Source: Verrucomicrobiota bacterium
GTDB taxonomy: Bacteria > Verrucomicrobiota > Verrucomicrobiia > Opitutales > Opitutaceae
NCBI GenBank assembly: GCA_023457035.1
Contig: JAEWNN010000176.1
Location: 1-64,000, forward strand
DNA length: 64,000 nt
Direction of reading: 5' to 3'
Within the stretch, counting starts at the first letter, position 1. Each line of letters starts with the position of its first letter. Position numbers and translations under genes: made by a program. The notes below the pieces were generated by a model, which did no database searches, was not told where the DNA came from, and was given only the letters and a program-made list of their open reading frames with translations. Below are positions 17,640-27,951 of the stretch, piece after piece.

Positions 17640-17667
17640 ACGGTAGAAACGGCCCAACCCCTGTCAA
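17640..17667 (-). promoter_or_regulatory. Promoter of tRNA-Asp
   Basis: On the minus strand a perfect TTGACA (-35, plus-strand 17662-17667) is followed after 16 bases by TACCGT (-10, 17640-17645), a weak match to TATAAT. The mature tRNA starts 19 bases downstream of the -10, leaving room for a short leader. Confidence 0.65.
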
Positions 17668-17729
17668 GAACCCTTTGGCCGACATTTTTCCGGAGGACCG
17701 GCAAATGGGCCGGCGGCGTGGTTTCCCCT

Positions 17730-19115
<1,386 letters not shown>

Positions 19116-19461
19116 GGAGTGGGCGGGAAGATTGGTTACCGAGCGAGTGCGTGTGTGGTGCCGCAAAGCGGGCGGAAAGTCACAGCCGAAAGCAACGGGG
19201 GCGCGGCGAGCGCTCGGGCCGCGGCGACCCGGCCTCCCTTAGGGCGCGACCTTGGTCGCGCCGCCTCCCGGGACCACAAGCCCGCGGTCAGCCGAGGCCG
19301 AGGTCGAGCTGGTGCGGTGGGCGGGGCGTCGAGGCCGGAGGCGCCGTCGCGGGCGGTGTGATTGGGGCGTGGATTCACAGGCGGGCCGACGGCCGTGGCC
19401 GCGAGCGGAAGCGTGGCGCGGGGGTGAAGGGATTTCGGGTGCTGCGGGCTTTTCGGGTTGC
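19116..19461. other. Intergenic region between asnS and the regulator
   Basis: This divergent region should hold promoters for asnS (minus) and the regulator (plus), but no clear -35/-10 pair was seen. Its main content is the SRAP remnant at 19288-19400 and a TAGGGCGCGACCTTGGTCGCG hairpin near 19240-19260. Confidence 0.5.
19288..19400 (-). pseudogene. Remnant of a second SRAP/YedK C-terminus
   Basis: On the minus strand a short, frameshifted reading resembles the end of the intact SRAP gene at 24854-25552. One frame gives VNPRPNHTARDGASGLDAPP and the next frame ends HQLDLGLG then TGA; the intact gene ends VHPRLNHVANDDASCLEPPP and RQLDLGIG then TGA. Only about 35 residues are left. The likeness suggests an ancient duplication or an insertion followed by decay. 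Confidence 0.55.
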
Positions 19462-20784
19462 TTGGACAACGTCCCCACAGACTCGATCGACTCTTCCCTC
19501 CCGCACGAGCCAGCCGGCCCGCTCGTCTCCGCTCCCGACGACCCTGGGGGGGCGATCCGGCCGCCTGCCGGCGCCGCGGCCGGAGTCGGACGGCGTCCAC
19601 GGACGCTGCTGGTGTTTCGTACCGGCGACGATCGCGCCTCCGCGTTGTTGCGTGGGATCGCACACTACCAGCAGGCGCACGGGGGTTCGAGTGCGCTGAC
19701 CGACGACCACCCGCGGACCGCGGACGAGCTGCGGGAGCGCCTGGCCCGCGGCTGGGACGGCGTGATCAGCCAGAACACCTCGGCGGCCCTGGTCGCGGCG
19801 TGTGCGGAGCGCGGGATCCCGCTGGTCGATCTGGACGATTCGCCGACCTTTGCCGGAGTGTCCACGCTACGTCCTGACAGCGTGGCGATCGGTGCGATGG
19901 GCGGAGAATTCTTCCTCGACCGGGGTTTTCGGAGCTTCGCCTTTGTGGGGCCGGAATCCGTCGGTTGGGCGCGGGAGCGGCGGGTCGGATTTGTCGAGGC
20001 GGTGCGGCTCGGCGGGCACAAAGCCGAGGTCATGGCGTTGAGGACGGCGGCGGGCGACGGGTCCGACCGCGGCGGTGAGGAGGGGCGCGTGCTGGCGCGC
20101 TGGTTGCGGGAGCTGCCGAAGCCGGTCGGCGTGATGGCGAGCGACGACCAATGTGCGGTGCGGGTGCTGGAGGCGGCCCGCGAGGCCGGTTGCCCGGTGC
20201 CCGAGGAGGTGGCGGTGCTCGGGGCCGGCAACGATGTCGTCCGTTGCGAATTGGCGACGCCGACGCTGTCGAGCGTGGATCCGGGGTTGTTTCAGGTCGG
20301 CTATCGCGCGGCGGAACATCTGGCGCAGCGGATGACCGGCCGCGGTGTGGCCGTCTGCGATCTGCGGCTCGATCCGGCGGAAGTCGTGATTCGGCGCTCC
20401 ACCGACGTGTCGGCCATTTCCGACCGCGCGGTGGCGGTGGCGGTGCGCCATATCGCGGAACACGCCTGCGAGGGGCTGACGGTGGCCGAGGTGCTGCCGC
20501 ATGCCGCCGTCTCGCGGGCGCAATTGGAGAAGAAATTCCGGCAGCACCTCGGGCGGTCGCCGCAGGCCGAGATCCGGCGGGTGCAGGTGGCGCGTATCCG
20601 GCGGTTGCTGGCCGAGACCGAGCTGCCCCTCAAGCGCATCGCCGAGCGGACGGGTTTCGCCTACACGGAGTACCTGTGCGTCGTCTTCCGGCGCCTGACC
20701 GGGGAGACGCCGGGAGCGTATCGCCGCCGGTGCCTGCGCGGCGGCCCGGCCCGGGCGCACGCCGACGGATGGTCGAAGGAATAG
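19462..20784 (+). CDS. XylR-like regulator (LacI-type sensor + AraC HTH)
   Basis: Transcription regulator of about 440 residues. A periplasmic-binding-protein-like sensor begins at RRPRTLLVFRTGDDRASALL and includes GVISQNTSAALVAAC, RSFAFVGPESVGWARERRVGF and VGVMASDDQCAVRVLEAA. The C-terminal AraC domain carries VSRAQLEKKFRQHLGRSPQ and RIKRIAERTGFAYTEYL-type helices. Such XylR-type proteins respond to sugars and are common in Opitutaceae, often next to TonB receptors, as here. The start is uncertain: TTG at 19462 gives about 48 residues before the sensor; a GTG at 19369 would lie inside the SRAP remnant. Confidence 0.85.
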   Translation: MDNVPTDSIDSSLPHEPAGPLVSAPDDPGGAIRPPAGAAAGVGRRPRTLLVFRTGDDRASALLRGIAHYQQAHGGSSALTDDHPRTADELRERLARGWDGVISQNTSAALVAACAERGIPLVDLDDSPTFAGVSTLRPDSVAIGAMGGEFFLDRGFRSFAFVGPESVGWARERRVGFVEAVRLGGHKAEVMALRTAAGDGSDRGGEEGRVLARWLRELPKPVGVMASDDQCAVRVLEAAREAGCPVPEEVAVLGAGNDVVRCELATPTLSSVDPGLFQVGYRAAEHLAQRMTGRGVAVCDLRLDPAEVVIRRSTDVSAISDRAVAVAVRHIAEHACEGLTVAEVLPHAAVSRAQLEKKFRQHLGRSPQAEIRRVQVARIRRLLAETELPLKRIAERTGFAYTEYLCVVFRRLTGETPGAYRRRCLRGGPARAHADGWSKE

Positions 20785-20838
20785 ATACGATCGCCCGGAT
20801 GCGGACGATGCCGGCCGGGGCCGCGGACAACAGATATC

Positions 20839-20857
20839 AATCGGCGTAGAACCGATT
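20839..20857. promoter_or_regulatory. Candidate operator upstream of TonB receptor
   Basis: AATCGG (20839-20844) and CCGATT (20852-20857) form a perfect inverted repeat around a 7-base spacer, in the 281-base gap between the XylR-like regulator and the TonB receptor. Its position suggests a regulator-binding site, possibly for the neighbouring regulator. There is no second copy to support it. Confidence 0.35.
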
Positions 20858-21065
20858 CACGCGGGGAAGGTGCGCGTGCGGGATAGCCCTTCGCTGCAGG
20901 ACCAGGCGTCTGGGGCGACGGCTCGGCCGTCTCGCCGCGGACGCCCGGTGTTGCGAAACCGACTACTGCGGCGGCCGCCCCATCGACCGCCGCGGACGCC
21001 CGCCCGTGCGCCACGGGTCGGGCCGCCTTCGCGGGTGGCCCGGAATCCCCAACGAAAAGATCACC

Positions 21066-24000
21066 ATGACCTGTAGAACCATCGCGGCGGGCGCCTATGC
21101 CTCGGCCGCTGTCCTGTCCCTGACGTTGCCGGGCGCCGCCTCCGCTCAGAGCGCGCCGGTGCCGGCCGAGCCGCCGACCGCCGCCGAGGAGGAGATCGTT
21201 GTCCTCAGCCCGTTCGAGGTCACCGCTTCGGAGTCCACCGGTTACGTGGCCACCACCACCCTGGCCGGTTCCCGCATCAACACCCAGCTGAAGGACGTCG
21301 GCTCCGCCGTCAGCGTCATCACCTCGGAGTTCATGAGGGACACGGGCGCCACCGACAACAAGACGCTGCTGCAGTACGCCACCGCGACGGAGGTGGGCAG
21401 CATCGGGGGCAACTTCGTCCGGGCCACCTCCAGCAACCAGCAGGAGGAGAACACCTTCACCACCCCGAACACCAACACGCGCGTGCGCGGTCTCTCCGCC
21501 GCCGATAACACGCGCAACTTCTTCATGAGCGAGATCCCGTGGGACGCCTACAATGTCGACCGCGTCGACATGCAGCGCGGGCCCAACTCGATCCTCTTCG
21601 GCATGGGCAGCCCGGCGGGTATCATTAATACAACGACCAAGACGGCCCAGTTCCGCAACATGGGCGAGGCCGAGGTGCGCCTTGGCGGCAACGGCACGAA
21701 CCGCGCCTCGCTGGACCTCAACCAGCAGCTCATCGCGAACGAGCTCGCGGTGCGTGTGGCGTTGTTGCGCAACGACGAGCGTTACAAGCAGAAGCCGGCC
21801 TACAGCCTGGACAAGCGGCTCTTCGCCACCGCGCGCTGGGAACCCAGGTTCATCAGCAACGAGAGCAACAAGACCACCATCAAGCTGAACTACGAGACCG
21901 GCCGCGTGCGCAGCAACAATCCGCGCGCCATCACTCCGCTCGACTACATCACCCCGTGGTACACCAGCATGGACCGGGCGACCTACGATCCGCGCACGGT
22001 GCAGGACCGCAACCCCCACTACAATCCGGACCAGACGACCTATTACCCCGACAACTACGGGCAGGCGTTCTCCGGCCACAGTGACGGGACAGCCAACCCG
22101 TACTTCCAGCCTTGGGTCGGCAACTTTGGCCAGAGCTTCGGCGGCCCGCTGGCCAACTACAACGCCGGCAATCCCGTGTTGCAGTCGCTGGAGCTCTCCG
22201 AGTTTTCCAACATCAACGGCATCGGCTCCAGCGGTGCGATCGATGGTGGCATCGGCGGCCTGCCCTATTCGCGGCGTGTCAGCGTCGACAACTATTCGAC
22301 GGTCATGAACGAGACGAACGCGCCGTACAGTGCCTTCGGCCTGTACCGCAACAACACGCTGACCGACTCCTCCATCTTCGATTTCTACAACAACCTGCTG
22401 GATGGTGGGAACAAGAAGGAGTGGCAGAACTTCAACAACTTCAGCGCCTCCCTCACGCAGACGTTCCTCAAGCAGAAGCTCGGCTTCGAGGTCGCCTACG
22501 ACAAGCAGAACTACGACAACGGCCAGCTCTCGCTGATGACCGATCAGCGGGCCGGCATCTATGTCGATCTCAACGCCAACGGGCTGGACGGCGCGCCCAA
22601 CCCGAACGTGGGCAAGGCGTTCATCTCCGACAGCGGCCTGTTCGGCAACAACTCGACCGATGTGGTGCGCGAGGCGGCCCACCTCAGCGTGTTCTTCGAC
22701 CACGATTTCGATGCCAAGCGTAAGGGCAACTGGGCGCTGAAGCTGCTCGGGCGCCACACGCTCAGCGGCCTCTACAGCCAGGACAGCTACCAGCGGGACC
22801 AGCGCAACTTCATGCGCTGGTCACCGGATCGGGCCTACCCGGAGCTGGTCGCCGCCAACCCGCAGCAACTGCCCGTGAACAACGGCCTGAACCTGATCAA
22901 CCCGGTGGTCTATCTGACCGAGGGCTCGCTGGCCGGCCGCACCTCGGCGGCAGGTGCCAACATCCCGCGGGCGGGTGACGCCATTGTCATGCCGGGCGTC
23001 GCGAACCTGCGGTACTTCGACTCGAGCTGGACGGCCACGGGCGTGGACCCGGCCGCGGCCTGGACCAACCCGATGAACGGGCAGATCGTCACGGAGTCCG
23101 AGAATCCGGCCAACTACGCCGGCTGGCGGACGAGCGCGGTGAACATCCTGCGCTACGAGAACGGCGACGCCGACGCCTTGACGACCGGGGCCACGTTGCA
23201 GCGGACGAAGTCCAACTCCCGCTCCGCGGTCTGGCAGGCCCATCTCTGGGACGACGCGATCGTCGGCATGTACGGTATTCGCAACGACATCGTGAAGACG
23301 TGGGGGAAGAACGCCTCCACGTGGTGGATGGTGAACGACCCGGCGACCCACACGGACAAGTCCGTGGACCTGGGCCGCGTGAACTGGGCCACCAGCAACT
23401 ACCGGCTCGATGGCGACCCCACGGTCTTCGAGCAGAACTCGCCGAGCTGGAGCGTCGTCGTGAAGCTGGACCGGCTGCTCGGTTCCCGCCTGCCGCTGGA
23501 GGTGAACCTCTTCTACAACGAGTCGCAGAACTTCCAGGTGGCCGGCACGCGCGTGGATGTCTACGGCGCGCCCATCCCGTTGCCCAGCGGACGCACGACG
23601 GACAAGGGTGTCATGCTGGCGACCAAGGACGGCCGGTTCTCCCTCAAGGTGAACAAATTCGAGAACCTGGTGAAGGACGCCTCCAGCACCGCCGGGCTGA
23701 ACACTTGGTTCCTGTCCGGCTTCCTCGTCTGGGGTAGCAACTATGCCGATGTCTACGAGCACCACCTCGGGCGTGTGGGCGACATGTCCACTGCGAACGA
23801 CGAGAGCCGCAACTGGCACTACCAGTACTACACGTCGGACACCGTGAATCGGGCCGCGGCCGATGCGCTCATGAATGAAGACGTGGCCGCATGGCGGGCC
23901 TTGCAGCGGAGCCTGCCGGCGGCCTACCTCTCGGCGTGGTCGGTCTCCAACCTCGGCACGGTCCAGCCGCATTCCGCCACGGCCCCGGCCGGGTTCACCG

Positions 24001-24671
24001 CGACCGAGGACCAGGTATCCAAGGGTTACGAGTTCGAGTTCACCGCCAACGTCACCCCGAACTGGCGCATCAGCGCCAATGCCGCGAAGGTCACCGCCCA
24101 GCGCAACAACGTTGGCGGCACCGCCTTGCAGGACTTCGTGACGCTGGTGAACGACGCGATGGCCGGCCACGCCGGCGATCTGCGCGTCTGGAGCGGTGAT
24201 CCGAACAACGCCATACGCACGATGTGGAACACCAACTTCTACTCCCAGTACGCGCTGATGCGCCTGCTGGAAGGCACTGCGTCGCCCGAGCTGCGCAAGT
24301 GGCGCTTCAACCTCGTCACCAGCTACGACTTCACGGTCGGCAAGCTGAAGGGGCTCACCGTCGGCGCCGGCTATCGCTGGCAGGACAAGGTGGCCATCGG
24401 CTACCGTCCGCTGGCCACGGACAACCCCAACGTGATCGAATACGATCTCGCGAACCCGTACATGGGACCGCGCGAAGACGCGATCGACCTCTGGGTCGGC
24501 TACAGCCGCAAGCTCACCAGCAAGATCGATTGGCACGTCCAGCTCAACGTCCGCAACGTCGGCGACGGGAACCGCCTGATCCCGCTCACGACTCAGCCTG
24601 ACGGCACGCCCGCCGCCTGGCGCATCGCTCCGTCGCAGTCGTGGACGCTCACCAACACGTTCAAGTTCTAG
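21066..24671 (+). CDS. TonB-dependent receptor
   Basis: Outer-membrane beta-barrel receptor of about 1201 residues, larger than typical siderophore receptors and usual for Opitutaceae glycan or polymer receptors. After a signal peptide (ending near GAASAQS) comes a short linker and the box EEEIVVLSPFEVTASE, then the plug domain (TTTLAGSRINTQLKDVGSAV, later MQRGPNSILFGMGSPAGIIN). The long barrel ends in WTLTNTFKF with a terminal aromatic Phe, the outer-membrane assembly signal. The upstream XylR-like regulator suggests sugar control. The ATG at 21066 follows an AACGAAAAGATCACC leader; an upstream in-frame start would spoil the signal peptide. Confidence 0.95.
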   Translation: MTCRTIAAGAYASAAVLSLTLPGAASAQSAPVPAEPPTAAEEEIVVLSPFEVTASESTGYVATTTLAGSRINTQLKDVGSAVSVITSEFMRDTGATDNKTLLQYATATEVGSIGGNFVRATSSNQQEENTFTTPNTNTRVRGLSAADNTRNFFMSEIPWDAYNVDRVDMQRGPNSILFGMGSPAGIINTTTKTAQFRNMGEAEVRLGGNGTNRASLDLNQQLIANELAVRVALLRNDERYKQKPAYSLDKRLFATARWEPRFISNESNKTTIKLNYETGRVRSNNPRAITPLDYITPWYTSMDRATYDPRTVQDRNPHYNPDQTTYYPDNYGQAFSGHSDGTANPYFQPWVGNFGQSFGGPLANYNAGNPVLQSLELSEFSNINGIGSSGAIDGGIGGLPYSRRVSVDNYSTVMNETNAPYSAFGLYRNNTLTDSSIFDFYNNLLDGGNKKEWQNFNNFSASLTQTFLKQKLGFEVAYDKQNYDNGQLSLMTDQRAGIYVDLNANGLDGAPNPNVGKAFISDSGLFGNNSTDVVREAAHLSVFFDHDFDAKRKGNWALKLLGRHTLSGLYSQDSYQRDQRNFMRWSPDRAYPELVAANPQQLPVNNGLNLINPVVYLTEGSLAGRTSAAGANIPRAGDAIVMPGVANLRYFDSSWTATGVDPAAAWTNPMNGQIVTESENPANYAGWRTSAVNILRYENGDADALTTGATLQRTKSNSRSAVWQAHLWDDAIVGMYGIRNDIVKTWGKNASTWWMVNDPATHTDKSVDLGRVNWATSNYRLDGDPTVFEQNSPSWSVVVKLDRLLGSRLPLEVNLFYNESQNFQVAGTRVDVYGAPIPLPSGRTTDKGVMLATKDGRFSLKVNKFENLVKDASSTAGLNTWFLSGFLVWGSNYADVYEHHLGRVGDMSTANDESRNWHYQYYTSDTVNRAAADALMNEDVAAWRALQRSLPAAYLSAWSVSNLGTVQPHSATAPAGFTATEDQVSKGYEFEFTANVTPNWRISANAAKVTAQRNNVGGTALQDFVTLVNDAMAGHAGDLRVWSGDPNNAIRTMWNTNFYSQYALMRLLEGTASPELRKWRFNLVTSYDFTVGKLKGLTVGAGYRWQDKVAIGYRPLATDNPNVIEYDLANPYMGPREDAIDLWVGYSRKLTSKIDWHVQLNVRNVGDGNRLIPLTTQPDGTPAAWRIAPSQSWTLTNTFKF

Positions 24672-24694
24672 ACTAGTCTATCGGGTGCAGTACA

Positions 24695-24731
24695 GACGCC
24701 GGGCCAAGGGGGCCCGGCGTCTTCTTTTTTT
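24695..24731 (+). terminator. Rho-independent terminator after TonB receptor
   Basis: A perfect 11-bp stem, GACGCCGGGCC (24695-24705) with GGCCCGGCGTC (24711-24721), is followed by a T-rich tract TTCTTTTTTT. It ends the receptor transcript. Confidence 0.9.
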
Positions 24732-24853
24732 GTGCCGCGCCTGTTCAACGACCCGCGAGAATTGGGTCATCGGCCCAGCCTGATCGCGGAGGCGGGGAGC
24801 GCGGCGCAGGGGCGGACGAGCGGGCATGGACCACAAGCCGTCGCGGCCGCCGG

Positions 24854-25552
24854 TCAGCCGATCCCCAGATCCAGTTGCCGTGCGGGCGGCGGGGGCTCGA
24901 GGCAGGAGGCGTCGTCGTTGGCGACGTGGTTAAGGCGCGGATGCACGGGGCGGACGCGCAGCCGGTCGGCTGGGCAGGGGGCGAGGAGTTGCGCCAGGCG
25001 CGCGGGCGGCGTGGCGGCATCGAGCCACTCGTCGAGGGCGGCGACGGGGAGCAGGGCGGGCATGCGGTCGTGGACCGGGGCCACGAGGGCGTTGGGCGCG
25101 GTGGTGAGCACGGCGAACGAGCCGGCCGGATCCGCCTCGGGGTCGACGTGGGGCTCCCAGAGTCCGGCGAGCAGGAGCAACTCGTTGCCGGCGTGCTCGA
25201 ACAGCCATGGCATCGGCCCGGCGGCGGTGCGTCGCCACTCGTAGAAACCGTCGGCGGGCACGGCGCAGCGCCGGTGGCGGAAGGCGTCGCGGAAGGCCGG
25301 CTTTTCGGCCGCGGATTCGGCGCGGGCGTTGATCAGGGGCGCGGCGTCGGCCGGATCCGGCGACCAGGCCGGCACCAAACCCCAGCGCAGGAGGGCGGCC
25401 TCACGCCGGTGCGAACCCGTTTCGCGCCGCACGACCGGCAGGGCCTGCCGTGGCGCGGCGTTGTAGCGAGGAGGTGATGACGGGAAGTCCGGTATCCCGA
25501 GGGTGGCGCCGAGCTTGGCGGCGGGCCGGAGCAGGAGATAGCGGGTGCACAT
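24854..25552 (-). CDS. yedK: SRAP (HMCES/YedK) abasic-site shielding protein
   Basis: Protein of about 232 residues that forms a covalent thiazolidine bond with abasic sites in single-stranded DNA and protects them. The catalytic Cys2 follows the initiator Met (MCTRYLLL). Other family blocks are NAAPRQALPVVR, WGLVPAWSPDP, INARAESAAEKPAF, CAVPADGFYEW and APVHDRMPALL, with the active-site His in that last block. The start is fixed because Cys must be residue 2 after processing. A decayed copy of its C-terminus lies near 19288-19400. Confidence 0.95.
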   Translation of the reverse strand: MCTRYLLLRPAAKLGATLGIPDFPSSPPRYNAAPRQALPVVRRETGSHRREAALLRWGLVPAWSPDPADAAPLINARAESAAEKPAFRDAFRHRRCAVPADGFYEWRRTAAGPMPWLFEHAGNELLLLAGLWEPHVDPEADPAGSFAVLTTAPNALVAPVHDRMPALLPVAALDEWLDAATPPARLAQLLAPCPADRLRVRPVHPRLNHVANDDASCLEPPPPARQLDLGIG

Positions 25553-25598
25553 GGCCGGGAGGGGGGCACAGCCATGGGCGGCGCCGGCCCGCAGTTTG

Positions 25599-26657
25599 TC
25601 AGGCGCGGGGATCGGTCGAGCTGAGGGGGCGCGCGCCGTCGTTGCCCGGCTCGGGGCGGAAGGCGGTCTCGTAGGCGGCGGCGATCGACGCGTACATGAG
25701 CGCGAGCACGACGAACATCCCGACGATGAAGCAGAGCAGCCCGGCGATCATCAGCGGGATGAACGCCAGATAGAGGAAGCACATCCGGAACCAGCGTTTG
25801 CCGATCATGCGGCGGCTGGTCTCCATCGCCTCCCAGAAGCCCATGCCGCGGTCGATCACCAGCAGGGGCGCGAACAACCAGCCGATCGTGAGGTAGAGCA
25901 GCGGGAGCATGAGCACCGGCATGAAGAGCAGTGGTCCGACCATTTGGGTCGGATCGGGTTCGGCGCCGGCGAACACCCCTGCACGGTACAGCGCCCAGAG
26001 CAGGGGGCCCATCGCGAGCATGACGAGCGCGAGGGTGCAGCAGAACACCGTCAGCGACAGGAGCATCAGTTGCGCGAACGAGCGCGAGAAGCCGCCGAAG
26101 ACGTCGGCGAACTCGGCGGGCTCGCCGCGGGAGACCCGCAGCATCAGCCAGTAGATGCCGGCATAAAAGACCTGGGTGAGCAGGATGGAGGCGGCGATGC
26201 CGACGAGCGGCAGCATGCCGGCGACCATGCTGGTGAGGAGCGCCACCGCGGTGGCCCCCGCGACCAGCCAGAAACGGCTCGCGAGGATGTCCCAGCCGCG
26301 GCTCAGCGTGTCCATGACGCTCAACCGGAAGGGGCGGCCGAGGCAGGCCCGCGCAGCTTCGACCGGGTCCGCGGCGGCGGCCGCGGTGAATCCAACGAAC
26401 GGTGACGTTGTGGGTTCCGCCGGCGCGGTGGCGGCCTGGGGCGGCACCGCGCCTTCGCCGGGCAGGGGCGGGGGCGCGGCCGGGCCGGCGAGGGCGGCGG
26501 CGAACTCGGGCAGGGCGGCCAGCGTGGTCCAATCGGCGGCGCCCTCGGGCTTGATCCGCGTGTCGCCGTTGGCGCGGTTCTGGGCGAGCCACTGGGTGAC
26601 CTGGGCGGCCGACACCGGGCCGTATTCGCGGCCGTCGCCGCCGATGATTCGGTACAT
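25599..26657 (-). CDS. GYF-domain membrane protein
   Basis: Protein of about 352 residues. The N-terminal 55 residues (YRIIGGDGREYGPVSAAQV, then RIKPEGAADWTTLAALPEF) form a GYF_2 domain, common in Verrucomicrobiota and Planctomycetota membrane proteins. A proline/alanine-rich linker leads to five or six hydrophobic segments (for example LVAGATAVALLTSMVAGMLP and ALVMLAMGPLLWALY), resembling the YciC/DUF975 class of membrane proteins. The function is unknown; GYF domains bind proline-rich sequences. The ATG before YRIIGG was chosen because it starts the domain. Confidence 0.8.
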   Translation of the reverse strand: MYRIIGGDGREYGPVSAAQVTQWLAQNRANGDTRIKPEGAADWTTLAALPEFAAALAGPAAPPPLPGEGAVPPQAATAPAEPTTSPFVGFTAAAAADPVEAARACLGRPFRLSVMDTLSRGWDILASRFWLVAGATAVALLTSMVAGMLPLVGIAASILLTQVFYAGIYWLMLRVSRGEPAEFADVFGGFSRSFAQLMLLSLTVFCCTLALVMLAMGPLLWALYRAGVFAGAEPDPTQMVGPLLFMPVLMLPLLYLTIGWLFAPLLVIDRGMGFWEAMETSRRMIGKRWFRMCFLYLAFIPLMIAGLLCFIVGMFVVLALMYASIAAAYETAFRPEPGNDGARPLSSTDPRA

Positions 26658-27243
26658 GGGCGGGATGATGCGGCCGGGCGGTGCGGGGGCAAGGCTGGGG
26701 CGGGCGATGGTTGCACGGGACCGGAGACCGGAGCGGATCGCGGCAATGGTCGCCTTCGACTTCGCGTACTCCGCGGCTCTGCGTGAGGTGGGAATCCGGA
26801 GGCGACAGAAGGTAACGAAGAGCACGAAGTCCGGATTCCCGATCCTCTCTCACGCGGAGACGCAGAGACGCGGAGGGGCGGAAGGACTTGCCACAAAGAG
26901 GCACGAGATCGCACGAGAACGAGCGTCCGATTTTTTGCCTTCTGGCGCCTTTTCGTGGCGCGCATTGGGGGCGCCGGACCTGAAGCCCTCACGGGCTTCT
27001 ACGAGGAGGGAACGATCCGGGCGGAACCGAAGCCCTCACGGGCTTCGCTACGACGGAATGGCCGATCGGTGTTCATCTGCGGTTCTATTTTCCGGGTGCT
27101 CTCGCGCGGCAGCGGCGCGACCGAGGTCGCGCCCGACGGGGGACCGTGTCGCTTGATCGTGTTGGGCGCGAATTTGCGCGCGCCGCGGCAAATGTGCGGC
27201 TGCGGGATTGACCGGGTTTTCGGCGTCGGGCATCACCGCGGCC
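26658..27243. repeat. Intergenic repeat cluster
   Basis: No gene is seen in about 586 bases. Present are one arm of the GACAGAAGGTAACGAAG family (about 26814-26832), a CACGCGGAGACGCAGAGACG unit (about 26861-26882), a CCACAAAGAGGCACGAGATC palindrome with its partner arm (about 26890-26968), and two GAAGCCCTCACGGGCTTC hairpins (about 26983 and 27024). Five families lie side by side, often only tens of bases apart. Confidence 0.65.
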
Positions 27244-27951
27244 ATGCTTTCACCCGCGCTCGAGAAACTGCTCGTGTTCCAGGATCGTGACCAGCGGCGG
27301 TTGTCGCTGGAGACGCAGATCAAGCACGTGCCCGAGGAGATCGCGGCGGTGCGGCGCAAGATCGAGGAGGAGAAGGCGGGGCTGGAGTCCGCCAAGCTGG
27401 CGCTGCGCGAGGCCGAGGCGAAGCGCAAGGCGCTGGAGACCGAGATCGGCACGGCCGAGCAGGCGGTGGCGCGCTTCAAGACGCAGCAACTCGAGGTGCG
27501 CAAGAACGACGAGTACCAGGCGCTCGGCCACCAGATCGAAACCGCGCAGGCCCGGATCGGTGCGCTCGAGGAGAAGGAGCTCGAGGCGATGTATGCCATC
27601 GACGAGGCGAAGAAGCGCCTGAAGGAGGCGGAGGCCACCGTGGCCGCCGCGGTCGCGGCGCACGAGGGGCGTATCCATCTGCTCGAGGAGAAGGCCGCGA
27701 CGATGCGCGGGCAGCTCACCGAGACCCAGGCCGAGTTGGAGCAGGCGCGCGGGGAGGTCCCGGCACCGGCGCTGGAGGCCTACGTGCGGATCGCCAAGCG
27801 CACACCGTTGCCGGTGTGCGTGCCGCTGCGCGACCAGAAGTGCTGCGGGTGTCATCTCAAGGTCTCCAACGGCGTGCAGACCGATGCGCGCACCGGCGCC
27901 AAGATCGTGTGCTGCGACAACTGCGGCCGGATCGTGTACTGGGAAGGCTGA
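27244..27951 (+). CDS. C4-type zinc-ribbon coiled-coil protein (DUF164)
   Basis: Cytoplasmic protein of about 235 residues. Residues 1-175 form a long antiparallel coiled coil (SPALEKLLVFQDRDQRRLSL onward, rich in E, A, K and R). The C-terminus carries the zinc ribbon KCCGCHLKVSNG...CCDNCGRIVYW. This family is widespread in bacteria and includes CdsZ-type proteins of Chlamydiae, which act as chaperone-like factors; the role here is unknown. The ATG at 27244 is preferred over a TTG at 27208. Confidence 0.9.
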   Translation: MLSPALEKLLVFQDRDQRRLSLETQIKHVPEEIAAVRRKIEEEKAGLESAKLALREAEAKRKALETEIGTAEQAVARFKTQQLEVRKNDEYQALGHQIETAQARIGALEEKELEAMYAIDEAKKRLKEAEATVAAAVAAHEGRIHLLEEKAATMRGQLTETQAELEQARGEVPAPALEAYVRIAKRTPLPVCVPLRDQKCCGCHLKVSNGVQTDARTGAKIVCCDNCGRIVYWEG

